Positions 18,273-26,270 of a DNA stretch of 46,192 bases are shown here, piece by piece. The DNA is taken from positions 1-46,192 of the forward strand of contig NZ_CANDNW010000012.1 of assembly GCF_947387525.1 (NCBI RefSeq). The letters are read 5' to 3'. The DNA comes from Limosilactobacillus viscerum (GTDB lineage: Bacteria > Bacillota > Bacilli > Lactobacillales > Lactobacillaceae). Made by a program: the position numbers and the translations under genes. The notes beneath the pieces were generated by a model that was given only the letters and a program-made list of their open reading frames with translations, was not told the DNA's origin and did no database searches. Positions within the stretch are counted from its first letter, which is position 1. The number at the start of each line of letters is the position of its first letter.

Positions 18273-18556
18273 TGTTTGAATTAACACCACGGCGGGCACT
18301 AATCGTCCGAGTAAATAATAATCGAGCAGTGAGGAGCCTCCGACGCTATGGCTTGGTTCGGTACTACTCACGGCGAATGCATTATGTCGTCCTCTATGTT
18401 GATCAGGCGAAGATTGACGAAGTAACGGAGCATGTAAAAAAGTTGCGTGCTGTGCGGACAGTTGAACCCTCTTACCGTCCAGACCTTGATTCGACTTTAA
18501 CGGACCTAGAGATGACTGGTGTTTACAAATTACACGATGAGGATGATAAAAATTGA
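18272..18556 (+). CDS. ylbG: YlbG family protein (DUF2129)
   Basis: A small (94-residue) cytoplasmic protein of unknown function, found in Firmicutes next to rsmD. The N-terminal RRALIVRVNNN and the LRRYGLVRYYSRRMHYVVLY core match the family. Its ATG overlaps the ftsW stop by one base and its end overlaps the rsmD start, so the three genes are tightly coupled. Confidence 0.85.
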   Translation: MFELTPRRALIVRVNNNRAVRSLRRYGLVRYYSRRMHYVVLYVDQAKIDEVTEHVKKLRAVRTVEPSYRPDLDSTLTDLEMTGVYKLHDEDDKN

Positions 18557-19116
18557 GAATTGTATCTGGTAAATTTGGTGGCCGCCGATTAAGTGCTGTT
18601 CCTGGAATGGCAACGCGACCAACAACGGATAAGGTAAAAGAGGCATTGTTTAACATCATTGGTCCTTACTTTGATGGTGGCAATAGCCTTGACCTATTTG
18701 GTGGCAGTGGTGGCTTAAGCGTCGAGGCTGTTTCCCGTGGCATTGACCAGGCAGTTTTGATTGATCGTCAGTACCAAGCAATCAAGACAATTAAAAAGAA
18801 CATTGCGGTTACCAAGCATCCTGAGTTATTTCAGGTGTTCAAGATGGATGCAGTCAAGGCGTTGAATGTCTTGGCCAAGAAGGGCTTTCAGTTTAACCTC
18901 GTTTTTCTTGACCCACCTTATGCTAAGCAACAGATCGTCAAAAATATGACTGCCATGGCGGAAAAAAAACTCCTCGCTGATGGGGCATTGATTGTTGCTG
19001 AAACGGATGAGACGGCAAAGCTCCCACTTGAAGACTGGGATTGTTTTTCCTTCCTTAAACGGCAATCGTATGGTATAACATTTCTAACTATTTATCGTTA
19101 TAAGAAGGAGCAGTAA
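18553..19116 (+). CDS. rsmD: 16S rRNA (guanine966-N2)-methyltransferase
   Basis: It methylates G966 (E. coli numbering) of 16S rRNA. It has the N-terminal RIVSGKFGGRRL, the SAM-binding LDLFGGSGGLSVEA near residue 44 and the catalytic DPPY motif near residue 118. The start is TTG 18553, overlapping the ylbG TGA. 187 residues is standard. The adjacent order rsmD-coaD is widely conserved. Confidence 0.94.
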   Translation: MRIVSGKFGGRRLSAVPGMATRPTTDKVKEALFNIIGPYFDGGNSLDLFGGSGGLSVEAVSRGIDQAVLIDRQYQAIKTIKKNIAVTKHPELFQVFKMDAVKALNVLAKKGFQFNLVFLDPPYAKQQIVKNMTAMAEKKLLADGALIVAETDETAKLPLEDWDCFSFLKRQSYGITFLTIYRYKKEQ

Positions 19117-19117
19117 G

Positions 19118-19639
19118 ATGAAAGTTGCATTATTTCCGGGTACTTTTGACCCGTTGACACTTGGCCACCTAGACCTAATTAAGCGGGGTAGTGCTCTCTT
19201 TGACCAACTAGCGGTAGCGGTGATGACAAACCAGAGCAAGCAGCCCTTGTTCACGATCGACGAACGGGTGGCCCAAATTAAAGAGGCGGTCAGTGGTTTA
19301 GATAATGTTTCAGTTATTACCGCCCAGGGGCTAACCGTTGACTTGATGAACAAAATTGGGGCGGACTACTTAATGCGGGGGTTGCGGAACACAACTGATT
19401 TTCAATATGAACGTGACATTGCCGCAATGAATGAATTTCTTGACGACCAGTGTGAGACCGTCTTTCTATTGGCTAAGCCGCAATACCAGCACCTCTCTAG
19501 TAGTCTCTTGAAGGAAGTAACGGCTGCTGGTGGTGATATTTCTGCGTACTTACCCGCTAATATTAATGAAGCATTACGGAAACGTCTTGAAGAAAAGCAA
19601 CTAATGCAGGTAGAGAAGGATAATGAAAAAACAAGATAA
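19118..19639 (+). CDS. coaD: Phosphopantetheine adenylyltransferase
   Basis: It converts 4'-phosphopantetheine and ATP to dephospho-CoA. The nucleotidyltransferase signature GTFDPLTLGHLDLI is at residues 8-21, and SSSLLKEV near residue 128 is the second conserved motif. 173 residues is slightly longer than usual because of a basic C-terminal tail that overlaps the next gene by 17 bases. One base separates it from rsmD. Confidence 0.95.
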   Translation: MKVALFPGTFDPLTLGHLDLIKRGSALFDQLAVAVMTNQSKQPLFTIDERVAQIKEAVSGLDNVSVITAQGLTVDLMNKIGADYLMRGLRNTTDFQYERDIAAMNEFLDDQCETVFLLAKPQYQHLSSSLLKEVTAAGGDISAYLPANINEALRKRLEEKQLMQVEKDNEKTR

Positions 19640-20672
19640 AAAGGTATTACGCTGGATTGGGGTTGTCTTAGCCCTGGTCCTTTTTGTTGGCTGGGCACTG
19701 CTATGGCCACTCAATTCATACATTGAAGGGCCCGGTAATGCTAGTAACCTCCGCTCGTTTGTGAAAATTAAGGGCCATCCGGACCACGGGAGGGGCAGTT
19801 TTATGATTACCTCGGTTGCCTTGCAACAGGCAAGACCAGCGACATATGTGATGGCCAAAATGGTCCCATACCTGTCAGTGGAAAAGGCTGATGACGTGAC
19901 GGGCGGTCAGAATAGTGCCACCTTTGACAAGGTACAGAAGTTCTACATGGATAGCTCAATTAATGAGGCAATTGCGGTTGCTTTCAAGAAAGCAGGCCAA
20001 CCAGTTAAAAAGAGGTACCTGGGTATTTACGTCCTCCAGGTACAGCCTAATTCACGGTTCAAAAAGGCCATCCATGTCGGTGATACAATTACCAAGGTTA
20101 ATGGGCGCCACTTTAACACAGCCCAGGGTTACCAAAAATACATTGGGAAGCAAAAAGTGGGTTCACCGTTGACCGTCACCTACCAACGGGGTGGTCAGGA
20201 ACATACCACAACTCACCGGCTGGTACGATTAACTGGTACCCGTGCTGGGATTGGTATTATGTTGACGAATAACATGAAGGTTACTACTAAACCCAAGGTT
20301 AAGGTAGACCCTGGCCAACTGGGCGGGCCATCGGGTGGTCTGATGTTTACCCTTCAAATTTATCAACAAATTAGCGGTCAGGACCTGCAAAAGGGACGGA
20401 AGATTGCTGGAACTGGAACGATTGACTCCGATGGCCAGGTTGGTGAAATTGGCGGGATTGATAAGAAAGTTATTGCCGCCCACCGTGCTGGGGCAAAAAT
20501 TTTTCTTGCACCATATGTCAAGCCAACTAAGCTACTGCTTAAGTATGAGGAAGACCACCAGACAAACTACCAAATGGCAAAGCGGACGGCTAAGAAGTAC
20601 GCGCCAGGGATGAAGGTAGTACCGATTACTAATTTCAACCAGGCTGTTCATTACCTCCAGTCGACCAACTAG
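19623..20672 (+). CDS. SepM/YlbL-type membrane PDZ-Lon protease
   Basis: The 349-residue extracellular-facing serine protease has one N-terminal membrane helix (about residues 9-30), a PDZ domain around 115-200, and a C-terminal Lon-like (S16) domain. The nucleophile is in GGPSGGL near residue 238 and the catalytic lysine in GIDKKVIAA near residue 281. Streptococcal SepM trims the competence pheromone; Bacillus YlbL has been linked to DNA-damage recovery. Which role applies here is unknown. The N-terminus overlaps coaD by 17 bases. Confidence 0.87.
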   Translation: MKKQDKKVLRWIGVVLALVLFVGWALLWPLNSYIEGPGNASNLRSFVKIKGHPDHGRGSFMITSVALQQARPATYVMAKMVPYLSVEKADDVTGGQNSATFDKVQKFYMDSSINEAIAVAFKKAGQPVKKRYLGIYVLQVQPNSRFKKAIHVGDTITKVNGRHFNTAQGYQKYIGKQKVGSPLTVTYQRGGQEHTTTHRLVRLTGTRAGIGIMLTNNMKVTTKPKVKVDPGQLGGPSGGLMFTLQIYQQISGQDLQKGRKIAGTGTIDSDGQVGEIGGIDKKVIAAHRAGAKIFLAPYVKPTKLLLKYEEDHQTNYQMAKRTAKKYAPGMKVVPITNFNQAVHYLQSTN

Positions 20673-20682
20673 GATAATATTT

Positions 20683-20722
20683 AAAATGTGACTGAGAAAA
20701 AATATTTCTCGGCCACATTTTT
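20683..20722. terminator. Terminator of the ftsW-sepM operon
   Basis: An imperfect inverted repeat, arms AAAATGTGACTGAGAAA and its partner, ends in T5. It resembles the hairpins at 13049 and 25212. Confidence 0.85.
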
Positions 20723-20760
20723 AATTTTTACCGTATTTAATAACTAGGAGGGGAGATGAA

Positions 20761-21390
20761 ATGGAAAAACTACGTGAATGGTGGATTGACTACCATTACC
20801 AAATCGTAATCGGCTTAGTATTTGTTGTAATCCTCGGGGCCCTGGCTTGGCTGCGGCATGGTGAGCAAACGAGGCAAAGTGAGCCGGCATCATTTAGCAC
20901 CATGTCATCAGTGAGCAGTTCAACTTCTGTATCTTCGTCAGACCAGCCTAGTAAGGTATGTGTTGATGTGAAGGGAGCGGTAAAAAAGCCAGGGATATAT
21001 TACTTTAAACGTGGTGCGCGGGTTGCTGAAGCGTTGCGTGCAGCAGGCGGACCGCTTAATAATGCTGAAATGAAGGCAGTGAATCTGGCAAAGGAGTTGG
21101 CTGACCAGCAGGTGGTATACGTGCCGGTAGTTGGTGAACAAGTTCCAGCAGCGGCAAGCAGTAGTGACGCGAGTCTTAATGGTACCGATAATGGAAAATC
21201 AACAATAAACCTAAATACTGCTAGTAAGGAGCAGCTATGTCAAATTAACGGAATTGGAGATAAAAAAGCAGACATGATCCTTGAGTATCGTCAACAGCAC
21301 GGGCAATTCAAATCGGTTGACGAGTTGATGCAGGTTGACGGCTTTGGTGAAAAAACCGTTGCAAAGCTGAAAGATCAAGTTGCCGTCTAA
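20761..21390 (+). CDS. comEA: Competence protein ComEA, DNA receptor
   Basis: A membrane-anchored DNA receptor for transformation. The 209-residue protein has an N-terminal helix (about 14-31), a Ser/Thr-rich spacer, a SLBB domain (about 60-123, VDVKGAVKKPGIYYF) and a C-terminal double helix-hairpin-helix domain (INGIGDKKADMIL and VDGFGEKTVAKL). All parts are present and in frame. It is separated from comEB-comEC by a probable promoter. Retention of comEA does not show the strain is competent. Confidence 0.94.
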   Translation: MEKLREWWIDYHYQIVIGLVFVVILGALAWLRHGEQTRQSEPASFSTMSSVSSSTSVSSSDQPSKVCVDVKGAVKKPGIYYFKRGARVAEALRAAGGPLNNAEMKAVNLAKELADQQVVYVPVVGEQVPAAASSSDASLNGTDNGKSTINLNTASKEQLCQINGIGDKKADMILEYRQQHGQFKSVDELMQVDGFGEKTVAKLKDQVAV

Positions 21391-21394
21391 GTAT

Positions 21395-21422
21395 TTGGCT
21401 ATTAATAATTATTTGCTATACT
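21395..21422 (+). promoter_or_regulatory. Probable promoter of comEB-comEC-holA
   Basis: TTGGCT (21395-21400), a 16-bp spacer and TATACT (21417-21422) with TG-C before the -10. It begins 4 bases after comEA, so comEB and holA can be expressed independently of comEA. Confidence 0.6.
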
Positions 21423-21447
21423 AAACGTAATATAAGGGAGTGATTTG

Positions 21448-21939
21448 ATGAAGCAAAGAATTGATTGGGATCAGTATTTTATGATCCAAGCGGCATTATT
21501 AGCATCACGGAGCACCTGTGAACGACTTTCCGTAGGGGCAGTGCTGGTTCGTGATAAGCGGATTATCGCCGGCGGGTACAATGGTTCCGTTGCCGGTGAT
21601 GATCATTGTATTGACAAGGGGTGTTACCTCCGTGACGGTCACTGTGTGCGGACCATTCACGCGGAGATGAATGCCATCTTGCAGTGTGCTAAGTTCGGTA
21701 TTTCAATGGATGGAGCAAGTCTGTACGTGACAGACTTCCCTTGCTTGCAGTGCACTAAGAGTCTGCTTCAGGCGGGAATCCGTGAGATTAACTATATCCG
21801 TAATTACCATAATGATGATTACGCAATGAAGTTAATCCAGCTAAAACATGTTCGCTTACGCCAAATCAAATTAGACGACAATATTCTGGATGAAGTCCAC
21901 CTGGATCAATATATTGATCCCCAGGCGGCCAATAAGTAA
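21448..21939 (+). CDS. comEB: dCMP deaminase family protein ComEB
   Basis: A zinc-dependent deoxycytidylate deaminase (163 residues) making dUMP. The zinc ligands are in HAEMNAI near residue 71 and PCLQC near residue 99; further cysteines and a histidine at HCIDKGCYLRDGHC match the family's second zinc site. ATG 21448 is preferred, with AAGGGAG seven bases upstream; TTG 21445 is the alternative. It sits in the com locus but is not needed for DNA uptake in Bacillus. Its stop is in the same frame as the downstream comEC frame. Confidence 0.93.
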   Translation: MKQRIDWDQYFMIQAALLASRSTCERLSVGAVLVRDKRIIAGGYNGSVAGDDHCIDKGCYLRDGHCVRTIHAEMNAILQCAKFGISMDGASLYVTDFPCLQCTKSLLQAGIREINYIRNYHNDDYAMKLIQLKHVRLRQIKLDDNILDEVHLDQYIDPQAANK

Positions 21940-22035
21940 ATCCGTCATTATTGGGTATTTCCGGCGCTCCTTGCCGGAATTTTTGCAACGGTTGTCATTA
22001 ATCCGCACCCGTTAATAATCCTTATCGGTGGTTGG

Positions 22036-24213
22036 ATGACCTGGCGAGTGATTCGCTTAGAAAACCGCCGAGTACTGTTAACGTCAATTATCGCAGTAGG
22101 GGTCGTAAGCCTAATTGCGGTAATTCGTTGTCAATCGGCTGACCACCAAAGGCTTTCTTCTGCTGTTGATTGTAGGCAGGTCCTGCTGGTGATGCCGGAT
22201 GAGGTTAGGACTAACGGGGCCTTGGTGTTCGCAACTGGTCTTAGTCAGTCTGACCACCAGCGCGAAACGATTACCTACCGGGCCAAAAGCAAGGAAGAAT
22301 TAGAGCAAATTCAGTCACTGAAATCTCCTTCCTTATGGCGGGTAACTGGTACTCTGCAGCCGATTATACCAGCGACTAATGAGGGACAATTTGATTCACG
22401 TTTTTATTACCAGCAGCAACGAATCTTTAATGAGTTACGGATAAAAGAAATTGACGCGATTCAGCAGGTAAAGCCACGAGGAATTCGCCAGCAGTGTCAC
22501 CAGCTACGGGCAATGCTAATTCGGTACTTTTCAACAATGCCACAGCCACTGACTGGTTACTGTCGGCAACTGATAGTGGGCGATAATACGGTTAATAATG
22601 ATGAATTGACTAGTGCAGTTCGTCGGCTTGGGATTATCCACCTCTTTTGCATTTCCGGGATGCACATTATTTTATTGGTGAATATTATCCAACTAGTGGG
22701 TACCTACCTATGGCTTGAACGGGAGACACTAGATTGGCTGTTAATCATTATTTTACCGCTGTACCTCATTATTGGCGGTGGCTCAACCAGCTTGGTGCGG
22801 GCAGTTTTGATGATGGAAGTCTCACTTACGCACCGGTTATTAAAGGTCGATGCGCTTGATGGGTGGGCAATTAGCTTACTGCTTGGCCTTGCCTGGAACC
22901 CGTATCTTTTATTTAACCTTGGTGGTCAATTAAGCTACCTCCTTTCGCTAACATTGCAAGTGCTTGCGGGGGATATTCGCCCCTTTAAGCAGTGTTGGCT
23001 ATTGGGATTGCTTAGTCTTCCATCAATCCTTTGTCACGTATATGAGTTTCATGTGCTTAGCCTGGTGGCAAGCTTTGTGATGATCCCTGTCTTTTCAACG
23101 GTTATTTTCCCACTAGTCTTAATTAGTGCAGTTATTTATTCCTTGTTGCCATGGATCGGTAGCTTTGCTAATACCATCCTCGTGATTTTTCAACGACTCC
23201 TTAATGTGTTGGCAAGTCTTCCGGGGGAGGTCAGCTTTGGTAAGCCTAGTCTATGGTGGGCCCTGGTTCTTTTTACCATGACCATTTGGCTTATTGAATG
23301 TGAAAGCCGGAAACGTTATTGCCAGCTTTTTACGTTATATTTAATTTGCTTTACCCTAATTCACTTTCCACTTCATGGTGAGGTAACATTTGTTGATATC
23401 GGTCAGGGTGATAGCATCATCGTTAAGACGCCTTTTAATCGTCGGGTATACTTAATTGATACTGGTGGCAAACTAACTTTTCGGCAACCTGCGTGGGCGC
23501 AGAGCAGTTTTACAAGTGACCTTGCGCACCGGGCAACAATTAATTATTTAAAAAGCCAGGGGGTTAATCGGCTCGACACCATTTATCTTAGTCACCATGA
23601 TGCTGACCACATTGGTTACTTACCGACATTCTTGCAGGAGATGAAGGTGAAGCAGGTTGTTGTGCCCGCGGGAATGGAGAAGCAGGCGGCCTTTTTACGA
23701 AAAGTGGCTGGCTGTCCATTTAACGGGCAAGTGCTCGGGGTAACGGACCAGTCGCCGGCAATCAATCGTGAGCTAAGGGTTTTACACCCCTTTACGGTTG
23801 GTGAAGGCAAAAATGAGGACTCATTAGTGGTGACGGGGCGGTTTGGTGGTCGTCTATTCTTGTTTACCGGTGACCTTGACCGGCAGGGGGAATTAGCAAT
23901 TCTCGCTAAGTATCCTAGTTTACGGGTCGATGTGTTAAAACTAGGACACCATGGTAGTCGCACTGCTAGTGATCCGCACTTCTTAACTCAATTGCAGGTT
24001 AAGTATGCGATTATTTCGGCGGGACGGTTTAACCGTTATCACCACCCAAATGATGAGGTGGTCGATGAGCTGAAACAAGGACGGATCAGTACGCTTTCAA
24101 CCCAGCAATATGGGATGATAAAATATAAGTATTATGGAACACACGGCCGTTGGCTGACGAAACTAAAGGGGGATGAAATTCGGTGGACGTTACCGAACTC
24201 ACTAAACAGTTAA
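22036..24213 (+). CDS. comEC: DNA uptake channel ComEC, N-terminus uncertain
   Basis: It forms the membrane channel for single-stranded DNA. From the first canonical start (ATG 22036) it has 725 residues: an N-terminal DUF4131-like part, the polytopic competence domain (FCISGMHIILLVN near residue 210) and a C-terminal metallo-beta-lactamase domain (SHHDADHIGYL near residue 519, GHHGSR). The frame is open back to codon 21940 (ATC), right after the comEB stop. Those 32 extra codons encode a plausible first helix (WVFPALLAGIFATVVI). No ATG, GTG or TTG lies there, so the natural start appears lost. Confidence 0.88.
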   Translation: MTWRVIRLENRRVLLTSIIAVGVVSLIAVIRCQSADHQRLSSAVDCRQVLLVMPDEVRTNGALVFATGLSQSDHQRETITYRAKSKEELEQIQSLKSPSLWRVTGTLQPIIPATNEGQFDSRFYYQQQRIFNELRIKEIDAIQQVKPRGIRQQCHQLRAMLIRYFSTMPQPLTGYCRQLIVGDNTVNNDELTSAVRRLGIIHLFCISGMHIILLVNIIQLVGTYLWLERETLDWLLIIILPLYLIIGGGSTSLVRAVLMMEVSLTHRLLKVDALDGWAISLLLGLAWNPYLLFNLGGQLSYLLSLTLQVLAGDIRPFKQCWLLGLLSLPSILCHVYEFHVLSLVASFVMIPVFSTVIFPLVLISAVIYSLLPWIGSFANTILVIFQRLLNVLASLPGEVSFGKPSLWWALVLFTMTIWLIECESRKRYCQLFTLYLICFTLIHFPLHGEVTFVDIGQGDSIIVKTPFNRRVYLIDTGGKLTFRQPAWAQSSFTSDLAHRATINYLKSQGVNRLDTIYLSHHDADHIGYLPTFLQEMKVKQVVVPAGMEKQAAFLRKVAGCPFNGQVLGVTDQSPAINRELRVLHPFTVGEGKNEDSLVVTGRFGGRLFLFTGDLDRQGELAILAKYPSLRVDVLKLGHHGSRTASDPHFLTQLQVKYAIISAGRFNRYHHPNDEVVDELKQGRISTLSTQQYGMIKYKYYGTHGRWLTKLKGDEIRWTLPNSLNS

Positions 24214-25202
24214 AACAAAAAGCGCCAGCAATGATATACCTAGTTTTAGGAACCCAGCAGGTATTGCAGCAGGCTGCGTTAAATAGCTTTCTTTCAATTA
24301 TCCCGGCAGACCAGCAGGTGATGAACGTTGGACGGTATGATATGGAAGTAACACCGGTTGCCAGTGCACTCGATGATGCGATGTCAGCGCCTTTCTTTGG
24401 CGACCGACGCTTGGTAATTATTAACAAACCTTACTTTCTTACCAATGAAAAGGGAGCCAAGGTAGACCACGACCTTGACTCGTTACTGCATTATTTACAA
24501 CACCCGGAACCGGCGACAACCTTAGTATTTCTTGCACCGTACGAAAAACTTGATGGCCGTAAAAAAATCGTTAAAGAGTTAAAGAAGGTTGCGGTTACCG
24601 TTAGTGCCGCACCGCTTAACGAACAACAGGCCCGTCAGCAGTTAGCTAACCAGTTACGGACGGAGGGATTTTCGATTGAAGACCAGGCACTTGATGAACT
24701 GGTTCAACGGACGAATGCTGACTATGGGTTGATGGTCGCTAACCTAAGCAAGCTTAAGATCCTTGCTTACCAAGAAAAACTAATCACGGTAAAAATGGTC
24801 CAAGATTTGGTACCACAGTCACTTGATGATAATGTGTTTGACCTGGTGACTACGGTCTTACAACATAACCAGGTGACATCACTGGAATTATATAAGCAGC
24901 TCCTGGAAGGGCAAAAACAGCCGCTGCAGATTAATGCGGTATTAGTAAGCCAATTCCGCTTATTGATTCAAATTAAGGTACTAGCAAAGCATGGCCTGAG
25001 TCAGGGAAGTATTGCCAGCAAGCTAAGCGTACACCCATACCGGGTTAAACTAGGTTTGCAAACGGTCCGGCGCTTTACTTTGTTAGACTTAGAAAATGCT
25101 TATTTGGGGCTCGTAGGAATTGAGAAGTCGCTGAAGACGACCCAACGGGACCCTGAATTACTGTTTCAGCTCTTCTTACTCCAATATTCACGAGCGGTCT
25201 GA
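24183..25202 (+). CDS. holA: DNA polymerase III delta subunit
   Basis: The clamp-loader subunit that opens the sliding clamp. The 339-residue product has the HolA pattern: MIYLVLGTQQVLQQAALN at the N-terminus, DAMSAPFFGDRRLVII near residue 66, and a C-terminal LLFQLF helix. It starts at GTG 24183, 31 bases inside comEC, nine bases after AAAGGGGGA. The arrangement comEC-holA-(rpsT, convergent) is common in lactobacilli. It is essential, so the upstream promoter at 21395 matters even if comEC is unused. Confidence 0.93.
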   Translation: MDVTELTKQLKQKAPAMIYLVLGTQQVLQQAALNSFLSIIPADQQVMNVGRYDMEVTPVASALDDAMSAPFFGDRRLVIINKPYFLTNEKGAKVDHDLDSLLHYLQHPEPATTLVFLAPYEKLDGRKKIVKELKKVAVTVSAAPLNEQQARQQLANQLRTEGFSIEDQALDELVQRTNADYGLMVANLSKLKILAYQEKLITVKMVQDLVPQSLDDNVFDLVTTVLQHNQVTSLELYKQLLEGQKQPLQINAVLVSQFRLLIQIKVLAKHGLSQGSIASKLSVHPYRVKLGLQTVRRFTLLDLENAYLGLVGIEKSLKTTQRDPELLFQLFLLQYSRAV

Positions 25203-25211
25203 TTTAATTTA

Positions 25212-25260
25212 AAAAACAAGAGACTAGGAAGAAAATAAACCTTTCCTAGTCTCTTGTTTT
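25212..25260. terminator. Bidirectional terminator after holA
   Basis: An inverted repeat with the arm ACAAGAGACTAGGAA and its complement, flanked by A6 and T4. Same hairpin type as 13049 and 20683. Confidence 0.88.
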
Positions 25261-25278
25261 GTATGTATGTTTTTAGAA

Positions 25279-25308
25279 AGAAAAAAGGCAACTCAGATAA
25301 GTTGCCTT
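25279..25308 (-). terminator. Terminator of rpsT
   Basis: GGCAACT (25287-25293) pairs with AGTTGCC (25300-25306); read on the minus strand the stem is followed by a T-run. Confidence 0.85.
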
Positions 25309-25319
25309 AACAAATCTCA

Positions 25320-25574
25320 TTACTTGTTGTAACGAGCTGACAGACGAGACTTATCCCGTGCTGCTTTGTTAGCCTTGATAAGACCCTTTGAGTGGGCACG
25401 GTCAATTGCTGAAATAGCATCCTTGTATAACTTGTCAAGGTCGCCTTCACCAGCAAGCTTGGCCTTGTCGAACTTCTTGATAGCAGTCCGCATATGGCTT
25501 AATTGGGAAGCGTTACGTGCTTCGGCCTTTTCACTAGTCTTAACACGTTCGATCGCTGACTTAATAATTGGCAT
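25320..25574 (-). CDS. rpsT: 30S ribosomal protein S20
   Basis: An 84-residue basic helical protein binding 16S rRNA. The start at 25574 gives the conserved [11 protein letters not shown] with GGAGG nine bases upstream; an in-frame upstream start would add three residues over the ribosome binding site. It is convergent with holA and divergent from rpsO, as in many lactobacilli. Confidence 0.95.
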   Translation of the reverse strand: MPIIKSAIERVKTSEKAEARNASQLSHMRTAIKKFDKAKLAGEGDLDKLYKDAISAIDRAHSKGLIKANKAARDKSRLSARYNK

Positions 25575-25695
25575 GAGTTTCACCTCCGTTACCCAGTATT
25601 CAGTTGACCAGAATTTTCAACATTTGTCATTATACAAAAGACTCGCCGCCAATGCAATAGTTTAACCATAATAGGAGTGGATTGGAGAGAAAGTA

Positions 25696-25724
25696 TTGCA
25701 ATCTGGGCGAAGATGCCGTATATT
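25696..25724 (+). promoter_or_regulatory. Probable rpsO promoter
   Basis: TTGCAA (25696-25701), a 17-bp spacer and TATATT (25719-25724). It predicts a leader of about 100 nt ahead of rpsO. Confidence 0.6.
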
Positions 25725-25730
25725 GTTAAA

Positions 25731-25830
25731 GACCGCGTTTGCGGCATTGCCTCTTCTCAGTTTGACGATCCTCACCGACGTCGTACTTAGAACTAGGCAG
25801 ATTTAATTATTGAAAGGTGGGAAATTGATC
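25731..25830 (+). promoter_or_regulatory. Structured rpsO leader, candidate S15 autoregulatory RNA
   Basis: The predicted leader contains a CCGC/GCGG hairpin, a GCCT (25748-25751) / AGGC (25795-25798) closing stem, and an inner ACGA/TCGT stem, giving a branched fold just before the ribosome binding site. Autoregulation by S15 through leader RNA is known in several phyla, including Geobacillus. That this leader does so is inferred from position and pairing only. Confidence 0.45.
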
Positions 25831-26100
25831 ATGGCTCTTTCAAAGGAACGCAAGGATCAAATCATTAAGCAATTCGCAACTCATGAAGGTGACACTGGTT
25901 CTACTCAAGTTCAAGTCGCTGTTTTAACTGCTGACATCAATGAACTGAACGAACACCTTCGTACTCACAAGCATGATTACCACTCACAACGTGGTTTGAT
26001 GAAGAAGATTGGTCACCGTCGTAACCTGTTAGCTTACTTACGTCGGACTGACCTTCCTGCTTACCGTGAATTGATTAAGGAATTAGGTTTACGTCGTTAA
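25831..26100 (+). CDS. rpsO: 30S ribosomal protein S15
   Basis: An 89-residue primary 16S rRNA binder. It has the standard [21 protein letters not shown]-terminus and the [20 protein letters not shown] core. The ATG at 25831 is supported by AAAGGTGGG upstream and the family start; an in-frame TTG at 25810 is rejected. It is monocistronic, closed by a terminator at 26113. Confidence 0.97.
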   Translation: MALSKERKDQIIKQFATHEGDTGSTQVQVAVLTADINELNEHLRTHKHDYHSQRGLMKKIGHRRNLLAYLRRTDLPAYRELIKELGLRR

Positions 26101-26112
26101 TCTTAATTCACG

Positions 26113-26149
26113 AAAAGGTATTCCAGTTTTCGCTGGGATACCTTTTTTA
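26113..26149 (+). terminator. Terminator of rpsO
   Basis: AAAAGGTATTCCAG pairs with CTGGGATACCTTTT across a short loop and ends in T6. Confidence 0.9.
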
Positions 26150-26270
26150 TTTGTTTGGTTTCCATTGTTAATATTGAATGTGGTAAGATATTAATAGCTA
26201 TTTTTGGACGAAATAAATTCTCTTTGTTGATTAACTTAAAAAGAGAAATAAACTTAAAGGAGCCAAGCTA

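Noticed and set aside
18099-18659. Large minus-strand open frame of 186 codons opposite ftsW-rsmD
   Set aside because: It is antisense to three well-supported genes and shows no family motif.
21937-21939. Stop-codon readthrough making a ComEB-ComEC fusion
   Set aside because: The frames match, but TAA followed by A is not a leaky context and the two proteins are normally separate. Start-codon loss is simpler.
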